From the NCBI RefSeq assembly GCF_009905375.1, contig NC_133655.1, positions 169,259,141-169,323,140 on the forward strand: DNA of 64,000 bases, given 5' to 3'. This document shows positions 55,228 through 64,000 of the stretch, in pieces. Source of the DNA: Apium graveolens (lineage: Eukaryota; Streptophyta; Magnoliopsida; Apiales; Apiaceae). The translations under genes and the position numbers were made by a program. Each line of letters begins with the position of its first letter. Position 1 is the stretch's first letter. Under the pieces are notes generated by a model. The model searched no databases. It saw only the letters and a program-made list of their open reading frames with translations, and was not told the DNA's origin.

Positions 55228-58200
55228 ATGGCATCAAACACAACTACACCTTTCATCCCAAAAGAGGGCACCAACTATCTTGCTTTTACAGATGCAAATC
55301 AAGCACCTGACGGTTTTAAGAGATTTGTGAAGTTTCTTTCTGAAACTTACTTTGCAGGTGCTCTAACTGCAAATCCAGTACTATACTTGGATGTTCTTAG
55401 GGATTTCTGGAACATAACTATGATAAGGACAGTGGTACATGAGAACCAAGTTATGTCCATGATGGTTAACTGCTCCATTCAAGGCCAACATGTGGATTTT
55501 TCTGAAGATGATGTCAATGTGGCTTTGGGCATCCCTACTGACAACTTGGTGGAGGTTCCAGCACAAGATGAGCTAGCTGAGTTCGACCTCATAAACTACA
55601 GTGAAAGAATCAACTTGGCTATCCTGAACAAGAAGTACCTAATGAGGGAATGGTCTTTCCTTTTTGATTCAATTGTGAGGGCATTCACCTGTAGGAAGAT
55701 AGGATATGAATACATTTCAAGTGTTGTTCAGAAGCTGGTGTTCTCTATGACTCACAACAGATACCTCAATATAGGACACCTGATAACGGAGGAGCTCGGC
55801 ACCAGGCTCACAATGCCTTTGACATCAAGAGGTAAGGAAATATTTCTTTCTAGATTTATAATATCTGCTTTAAATCATAAAGTGCATGACATTCATATTC
55901 TTAATGGTATAGATAGAACTAAAATAGGCAACTGTAAACAAGTGTCCAAAGTTTTATTTGGCTCACTCATTACAAAGAACAAGTACCTGTAAGTATTAGA
56001 ATCACTCCATTTATGTTAGAGAAATTCAAGACTTACCCTTACCCAATGCCTGACATGAGGTCTACAGTAACAATTAGTATGGTTATGGCTCATGTACCTG
56101 TGAAAGCACAAACACAGGAACACCAACAGGGGCCTTCCCAAACTGAGACCCCTCTTTCTTTACAAGTAGAAGCTAGGAAACCAACCAATTTATCCTCTCA
56201 AAAGGGTGAAGTGAGTAAAAAGAAGAGAAAGAAGGCACCTTTGACTGTGATAAATGAGAGTGGTGAGGATCAAACAGAACCAGAGTCAACCTTGGTCAAG
56301 AAACCAAAGAAGGAAAAGCAAACTGAATTGACCATTCAGGCTACCTCTGCATCCTCTCAAAAGGATGTAGTTGTAAAAGAGTTCATAAAACAGACTCTAG
56401 GGGCATCCTCTCAACAGGGTATCTCGATTGAAAAGAGCATTCTCCCTAGTGCACCATGTAAAGAGCCTGCACCAACATTTGAATAAATTCAAGTGTATGA
56501 AAGAAGGAATAAGGATGGCACACACACAGAGAGCACATCTTTTGAAGCTCCCTCATCTATTCAGGGGGAACTGCCAACACTCAATCCTGAAATCACAAAT
56601 CAAATATCTAAAATTTCTTCTCCATACAATCAAACACTTGAATTTAACTCTCAAGTGTTGTCAAAATCAAGTGACATGGTTCATAAAACTATTCTCACCA
56701 CCCACATTCAGTTGGTAAGAGGCTACAGTCCGGGGTAGACCTTGATGACACCAACACAAATATAGGGGTTTCACCAGTTTTTACTGAAGACCCTGTGATA
56801 TCTACTCAAGCACCTTCATGTATTAAACAATCTTCAAAAATTGATAGGGTTGAGGGTAGTACTCCTGAGGGGGAGCTATCTATATCCTCTCCAATTCAAT
56901 AGGAGGTTCCTCATCTAGGGACAACTCCCCTCAAAACCCTAGCTGACATTGCCTTAACAATTGAAGCTAGGAGTCCTATTGCCAATGAACATGTCATAGG
57001 GGAGGCAAGTCAGGCACATTGAAGTGCTAGCTCTTTACAAACAGAGCAAGGTTTTGATGTCATGGTACATGATAGTAACCTGGTCAAATCCCCTTCAATT
57101 CAATTGGAGGTTCCCACAAGTGGTGAACAACACACTGTCATAACCACAGTTCCAACTGTGAGTCAAACTGTGACATCTATCACAGGTACTGCTAGTGACC
57201 CTCACCCATCTACCTCAACTCAAATATACATACCTTCTATAGCAAACCCTTCACAACCACCGTCACATCTTATCTCTCAATGGCTTTAAGATGCCCAAGC
57301 TCAATCCATTACAATAAATGACCTCTTGGTTGATCAACTTTCTAGACTTGCCAACATCACACATCAGATTCTCACAACAGACATGTCCAATTAGGACTAT
57401 CAATCCATATTGCTATCTTATAAAACTGATGTTGAAAAGCACCAACAAAAGATTATGAATGAAGCTTAGCAGGATGGCAATGTGGATGCTTGGTTAAGCA
57501 AGGATTTTAGCTTGAGCATGGATGAGGTCTTGGCAAGATTTAGAGAAGAGTATATCATAATAATAGGAAGCAATGCCAAGGCCCTCACTCCAAAGGAAGT
57601 ATATGATGTTGTGACAGAAGTCTATAAAGCTCGACTTAAAGCTTTTCATCTCATGAGTAAAGCTCTACAACAGATTCTGGACAGCCATCAAGACAGAATA
57701 AGAAGGATGGTAAAGGAAAAACTAGATGACCTTGTGCCTACTCAGGTTCAGATCAAGAACAAGTTTAAGAAATTTGTTGATCAAATGGAAAGGTTTGACA
57801 TGACCAGTATGGAGCAAATAATTAAGAATCTCAAATAGTCCTTTGTTACTCTTCATGAAGTTGTCCAGAATCACATCACTAGTACTAATGAAACAAGGCT
57901 CAAACTGGATCAACTGCATCAGGCTAGGTATACGCCCTCAACTCTATTAATGGAAGGCATTAAGGAATCTATACAAGCTACATTTGGTGCTCTTGTCTCC
58001 TCAAGCTCCCAACCACCAGTGTCAACATCTACAAACTTATAAATTCAAGCTCTTCAGTCTCAAGCCTCCACCTTATAGTCTTCTAGTGATTCATTAACAA
58101 CTCAGGTCTCTCAACTCATAGCTTTGGTACAAAGTAAACAGGCTGACATCTAAACATTGGTAGACTCACATAAGCATCTTCAAATACAAAACTCAGTCTC

Positions 58201-59351
58201 TTTGGGAGCTATCATGGGTCCTCTAAACATTTCATTGCCTGCACTTTCAGAAGCTGTTAGGCCTAAAATCCCTACACCTCTCATCTTGCCTGCTAACAAG
58301 ACTCAGGGGGAGATAGAGGTTAGGTTACTAAGATCATTTATCAAAGATCGAAAGGCAAATCCAAGGAAACCGAATAGCAAGTTGATGTTGGAATGGAGAG
58401 GCTACTAAAAATAGCCGAGGGACCTAGTCTAAGAAGAGAATTTAATGAATTGCTAAAGGCTCTCAGGGCTTCTCTAAATAACAACTTCTTCACATACAAA
58501 AAGGCCTTGGATAAGACAATCAATTTCTTAAGGGTGATCTTGGTGACAAAGGATAACTTTCAGGAGAAAAGGACTGTGGTCAATATAAATGACTCTACCA
58601 TAGATAGGTGTATACAGGTGTCCCTTAATTATCTCATAACAAGAAGGGCATCTGAATTGGACATTCTAATCAACAAAGCCAATATAGTGATTCTTAAAGA
58701 CGCTATCTTGATAAGTGAATTGAAGAAGGCTCAAATAACTGCTTTCACAGAAGCATACTTACAACCAAGAAATAGAGTGGTATACATCTATCCCACCACC
58801 AAACATTGTAAACATTTCCAAATTCCTAAGCAATGTGTCATGGAAAACAGAAAGTTGATAATGACTTTGGAGACCGACTTGAAGACAAAGAAGTACAAGA
58901 CTGTCGAAGATGAAGACATGATCAAGTTGCTGGGGAGATATCTAAAAGATGCTGAAACTAAGTTGCCCAAAACTCAAATCAATATTAATGGTGACTTGGA
59001 TGATGATGAGCAGAAGAAAGATGATAAAAAACCTTCTGGCTAGAAGTAAGAGATGAAAGAAGAGTAAAAGCAAAGGCTAAAAAGGATGAAAGGGATATGA
59101 AATATGCAGAAGAAATTGCATTGTTTGAACAAAGATCAAATGAGCTCAAGGTAAAGGGGATGATCAGGATTTCTAAGGATAGACATTTTCTGAACATAAA
59201 AGTTGGCATATTTTCAAGATTCAGAGTTGGTTACTTGAATGGAAATTCATTGGATGATTGGCTTAAGCTTGTGGAAGCTCTAAAAGGGACACAAATCATA
59301 GAGGAACTTCAAGTACTTGTAAATCTAAAGGACCTCATTAGAAAGGAATAG
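55228..59351 (+). pseudogene. element A extra ORF (Sirevirus env-like position), broken
   Basis: The ATG at 55228 opens 254 uninterrupted residues to 55992. The N-terminal domain carries REWSFLFD at 140-147, the same position as in the element C protein. A frameshift near 55990 leads to 56013-56486, which holds basic clusters KKKRKKAP and KKPKKEKQ. Further stops and frame changes occur at 56486, about 56740-57060, 57289, 57838, and near 58390 and 59045. The last parts (57482-57838, 58393-59043, 59097-59351) are Lys/Glu-rich and probably helical. The order (folded N-domain, basic and Ser/Thr-rich middle, helical C-part) matches B and C. No signal peptide or membrane span is seen. Function unknown. 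Confidence 0.83.
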
Positions 59352-59533
59352 GGGTTTGAGAATTTCATGTGATGAATATACATATCAAACTCATGTAATC
59401 AATCAGTATATAAAAAGCTGTATTTGTGCTCTGTCAATTTTTTGTATTTTTTTTTATTTTATTGTAACTTGGGGTTACTCTTGTTACCGTACATGGATTT
59501 GTGATAAGCAATCTTCTCACAGATTGGGGAGAT
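59352..59533 (+). other. 3' untranslated stretch and polypurine tract of element A
   Basis: No gene. The stretch ends in GATTGGGGAGAT (59522-59533), the same PPT form as in elements B and C. Confidence 0.78.
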
Positions 59534-60093
59534 TATTGTGCAAGACATGCCTGTATTATAACAAGACTAAGTCACATTGACAACCCTAAGATTTAGTTGT
59601 AAGATAGTCTAAATATGTATTTTGTATTGTATTACTTGAGTCTGTAAAAATGTTAAAGATCAGACTGGAGTATTTTTCTAGTGAACAGTCTAAAGCCTAA
59701 GAGTAAACTTTGGAAGAAGATCAATAAGATCATGCCTCAGAGAAAAAGGTGAAGAAGCTTGGAGTTGTATAAATCTGTTTTAGGAAAAATGTTCTAAGTC
59801 AAGATATCTACAAGTCACAGATCAAGTTATATAGAGAAGTCATTCGAGAACTCTAGAATGACTTATCGAGAAGTCCAAAATGGCTTATGGAGAAGTCTTG
59901 AAGATATCGAAAAGTCAAATAAAGATATAAAGATTGGAGATATCGACAAGTCAAATTATCATTAGAGATCTCAATGATATCTACAAGTCAAAATGTATAT
60001 AGAGATCTCTGAGACATCGCTAAGTCAAATTTGCATACAGAGAACTCAGAGATATCTACAAGTCAAAATGAAGATATGAAGATTTGAGATATT
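59534..60093 (+). repeat. 3' LTR of element A, U3 part, interrupted
   Basis: It begins after the PPT; the exact first base is uncertain (TATTGTGC at 59534, with a TG three bases later). It contains about ten variants of the (T/A)CGAGAAGTC and ATCTACAAGTC motif at 59839-60065. It is cut at 60093 by a gypsy LTR before any TATA box or R region. Confidence 0.72.
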
Positions 60094-63000
60094 TGTAACG
60101 CTCCCAAATCCGGGGTCAGATGATTTGGTCGTCACTATGAAACCTCAATCCAAAATAACCTGTTTAATCAATAAATAAATACCAGCAACTGAAATACAAC
60201 ATCTGCGACCCCAACTACATCGAGATCTTTTTAGGTTATAATTCTATAAACAAGAAATCCAAATTCCATAAATAAATTTACACTTTCCTTTTAAACTCTT
60301 TTCACAGATTCCCAATCACAAAACTTAACCCGCTAGTATAACTTCGAAATGAAGTATACTAGGCCCAAATATAATAACTCAACTAATATATATATATATA
60401 AACAATATTACATAATAAAACTTACACTAGTCCGCAAACCCTGGACCAACCATCTTCCAAAATCTTATTCCTTTGCTTTCTCGAATTACGCAGCTAAACA
60501 TCGCAAGCTAATCCTCATTGGAAGGTTAAATTTAAAAACAGACAAGTATGAGTGAAAGAAATGCTCAGCAAGTTCATTATATGATATATATGGTCTTTTT
60601 GATATAAAACCGACATCTGCAGTTGAGCAGAACATTTAAAATCATAATTGCTGAATTAGAAAATTTAGTTAAGGAATCTCAAAATTGATTCCTAATTTAT
60701 ATTCAAAACCCTTTCGATATTTTTGAGCGAAATGCTTCAGCAATACTTTGAATCTTGACGAGAATAAAACTCGCAAAACAGTGTATGAAAACAGTTATAG
60801 GAACAGAAATCATAACTTATTTATGAAAACAAGTAAAACTGGATATCAACACCTAGAATGCTCTGTAAGACGTATCATCAGTTGTGTGATGTGTGAATAC
60901 CAGAGTCCAATTTTAGCATGCTATTTTCATTTACAAATCCACTATTCCATTACAGAAAACACAAAGTTATCTGTTCCGTTACGGGAACCATAAAACCAAA
61001 ATAAGATATATATATATATATATATATGGACGAATCCTAGGGAAAGCTGGTCAGTCTATCCCGCCATAAACCTATTCTGGAACTTGGAGACTAGCTAGGT
61101 CTCTGTCACGTTGGACCAAGCGGTTCAAATAAGGCGCACAACCGACTTAGCCTCTTACGCAAACCCGTTGTGCCGTTACAGGCCTCTCACGCAACCATCC
61201 AATATCTTATCCATTTTATCCAGTTTCCAAAATCACTTATACCTATCTATTTTAAAACAATTATAGCACAACACACTTTCCAAAAACCTTTCCAATTTTA
61301 ATCACAATTTAGAGATATGCATTTTCAGAAGTTACTTTTCCCCAAAATATAATTTAAATGAATATTTTTAAATACAGGGGATACGTAATTTCAAACATTC
61401 TGTTCCTGTACGAGAATAAAACAATAGTTTATTCATATACGTTGAACCATAAAAGAATGGTCAGGGTTACTTGCATAAACAGAATTATTTAATTCAGCGA
61501 TATGTAAAACATTTATCTATTCAGAAGTGGGAATAGGGAAGAATACTTGCATAATCATAAGCAGTTTGATACGTAAAATATGGAACTATTCTGGAATTAA
61601 AATAACGTAGAAAACTTGACTTTGGTTTTTTAGCAGTTAGTCACACTCACAGCAACACAATTATTATGTCATTTTGCCTCAAAACATCACCATCATTTAC
61701 TTTGTTAATTCTCTGGTCTGTTGCTCATGTTGTTGGTACAAACCTGATATGCAATACTATTTCATTTCACTCTCTATCCAACGTCTGATTCTGATCGTCT
61801 CAAATGACCCACATCTATAATTAAAAGATACAATTTTAATCTTCTAAACGATAATTAATCGACGAACTACGTGTCAAAACCATATCATCTAACCATACAA
61901 TAGCCTAAACATATATAAAATAGTCATACACGAGACTTTTGACCCACGTACACACGTAATTCACATAGCATGTACACACATAATCCACGTATCACATAAT
62001 TCATATAACACATGAATTGGTTCGTCAAAACATTTGACTCGGTATGTTTAAAACTGAATTTGAGTCAAAATTCAAATTCAAATTTTTAATACATACGCGA
62101 CTCAGAACTGACTTGCAATTCAAGTGACCTTTCGAATCAAAAGGATTTGTGTCTCGAAATTATTTTTAATGAAAACGGAATATTTTTCTGGGTCTATACG
62201 CGTTCGTTTCGTATTAAACGGACAAACGGTCTATTTATTATGAAATAAGAATAAATCAATTAATAATAATATTAATTGAATATTCAATACCTTTATATAA
62301 TTTTAAAAGCTCAAAATAATTTTAGAATATTATTTGGTTTAATTATAAATAATTACACTTCATTCAACTATTTACAAATAAAATTAATTGATGAAATGAA
62401 TTAATCAATTAATTAAATGAATAAATAATTAATCAAAATAAATTATAAATAATTGAATCAAATTATGATTTTTGAAAATAATAAAAGATATTAATTTGAA
62501 ATTGAAATAAATATTTTACAAAAAAATTCGAAATAAGGTCTTTGTAAAACGGACTTTTCCCGGGGCATAACCCCTTAAAATCAATCACAAACAATACAAT
62601 CCAACTATATTCTAATACAATTAATAAATTTAAAACACACAATAATTTATATTTGCACGTATAAACACGCCATAAACGAAAAACACGGCCACCTAAACAA
62701 AAATTTGGACCAAAAGTGATTTTTCTAACAACTTCTAAAAATTACGAAATAAATATATAAACACTAATATACACAAGTACGAAAGAGGAATTTCGAAATC
62801 GTTACCCAAAATAAATTATGATCACCCCGAAGAGAATATCTGATGTCCGGAAGATATCTACAGAGAAATCCGAAATTAATAGCCATAGACAAAGACATGC
62901 TGAAACGCCATGTAGAGTAATCAACACTGTCAAACTCCTTTTCTACGCCCCGAAAATAAATTAAAATGGAAAATATGCTCCGCAAATTTTCTTCTCAAAA

Positions 63001-64000
63001 TCTCGCAATATATACCTATGTGTAGGTATCGAAGCACTGATCATTTATATATATAACATTTGAAATTTGGATGTACGGTTTGTAAGATATGAATTTTTGA
63101 AAGTTAAAAGTATATGAATATAAAGACAGAAGAGAGACAGAAGAGAGGAGGGGAATAAGAATGGGAAAAGGGAGTGCGAAAAGAAAAATATAAGGGGGAG
63201 GGGGTAGGCACATGTAATACAGGAAAATGAAGTAGTCGCCTACGAATTTTGTTTTGGTTTTTTGTATTTTGTTTTTTTGTTTTTTTAACCAACAGCTTGA
63301 CTTGACACGTAGCACTAAAATTTGAGAATTGAACACGTATTCTCTAGATTGACATGTATAGGCCTATTTCTGTTCCTCTTGTTGCGCTATAATGGTATAA
63401 CTCATGAATAAAAGCATATCGAAATAATTCCGAAATAATTTTAAAATTTCCAAAATATTCAAAAACTAATAAAGTATAAAATTTGTAATTCCTAAAACAT
63501 TTTTGGATCGCGCATCAAACCCTCATTTTATGATTTAACGAACAAATGCGCGGGTGAATAAAACCTGAAAACTTACCAAAATAATTCTAAAATTCTCGAA
63601 ATATTAAAAACTAGTAAAATAAAATTTTCATAATTTTTAAAATATTTTTGAATTGTGCATCATACCCGCATTTTACGATTTAACGAACAAATGTGCGGGT
63701 AAACATAATCCGAAAATTTTTCAAAACAATTTTAAAATTTTCAAAATATTCAAATACTAATAAAATGTAAATTTCATAATTTTTGAAGCATTTTTGAATT
63801 TAACGCTGAACCTGCATTTAAATACAACCAGAAAATCATGTAGAGCAAAATACTTGGCACAATATTACTTTCTAAATTTTATAAATTCCTATAAATAATT
63901 ATTGAAATAATAAAATCATAAAAATAATTTTAAAGATAATTTAAATATTTATGAAAATAATTTTTTAATAAAATCACTTTTAAAGACAAAAACAAAACGA
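60094..64000 (-). repeat. Tekay-like gypsy LTR, minus strand, runs off the window
   Basis: On the plus strand it starts TGTAACGCTCCCAAATCCGG, the reverse complement of a GACCCCGGATTTGGG...GTTACA LTR end. The next 400 bases match, in reverse, the end of the solo LTR at 51876, including the block around GGGCCTAGTATACTTCATTT. No PBS complement lies to its left, so it is a 3' LTR or solo LTR and not a 5' LTR. No gene is visible. TA microsatellites lie at about 60386-60399 and 61005-61027; 62240-62520 and 63400-64000 are very AT-rich. Confidence 0.85.

Larger units (their letters stand above)
12464..60093 (+). mobile_element. Sirevirus-like Ty1/copia element A, split by later insertions
   Basis: Element A is visible as two blocks on the plus strand: an integrase fragment at 12464-12896, and RT, RNase H, extra ORF, PPT and 3' LTR at 52405-60093. 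The integrase frame that stops at KIMEST (12896) resumes as the YVTFDDDKC block at 52408, showing that both belong to one element interrupted by element B. Its 5' part is hidden by the gypsy LTR at 12463 and the gap. Its 3' LTR is cut at 60093 by another gypsy LTR. The extra ORF after pol places it with Sireviruses (SIRE1/Maximus type). It is the most decayed of the copia elements here. Confidence 0.85.

Noticed and set aside
62764..63336. Small minus-strand frames near the right edge
   Set aside because: They lie within a gypsy LTR, are low in complexity and match no family I know.

Overview
This is repeat-dense plant nuclear DNA, and I found no convincing host gene, tRNA or rRNA in it. The window is a stack of LTR retrotransposons inserted into one another, plus one small DNA transposon. 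The plant assignment rests on the element types: chromovirus (Tekay/Del-like) and Athila-like Ty3/gypsy elements, Sirevirus-like Ty1/copia elements with an extra ORF after pol, and tRNA-iMet or tRNA-Asp type primer-binding sites. It fits a eudicot with a large, retrotransposon-rich genome. I cannot name the species.

Layout. 1-6866: 3' part of a Tekay-like gypsy element (+ strand) with a 3.7 kb 3' LTR. It is inserted inside the RT gene of an Athila-like gypsy element (6867-11435, - strand) that still has its PBS and 5' LTR. 11436-11922: unassigned AT-rich DNA and a 100-base assembly gap. 11923-12463: end of another gypsy LTR, inserted in the integrase of copia element A. Element A (+ strand) is the oldest visible layer of the rest: its integrase is at 12464-12896 and its RT, RNase H, extra ORF and 3' LTR are at 52405-60093. 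Between those halves lies copia element B (12897-52404, - strand, 5-bp target duplication with one mismatch). B was itself hit four times: by copia element C (13914-26789, TSD CACTA), a hAT-like DNA transposon (29132-29949, TSD CCTGGTGT), copia element D (32378-40354, TSD ACAAA) and a solo gypsy LTR (47328-51876, TSD CCAAT). An opposite-strand copy of a related gypsy LTR (60094-64000) interrupts the 3' LTR of A and runs out of the window.

The nesting order agrees with decay. C has about 1% LTR divergence and intact pol and extra ORFs. D has about 2.2%, B about 3.3%, and A is full of stops and frameshifts. All three Sirevirus-like elements (A, B, C) share one unusual plan: gag, pol, a spacer rich in one element-specific short motif, a TATA box, a pyrimidine-rich leader, a large extra ORF with nuclear-type basic clusters, a PPT and the LTR. 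The same motif recurs in the LTR U3 of each element. Element C has, in addition, a second small ORF with its own TATA box, and it lacks a gag start. These internal promoter-like cassettes with matched motif arrays are the most interesting signal in the window.
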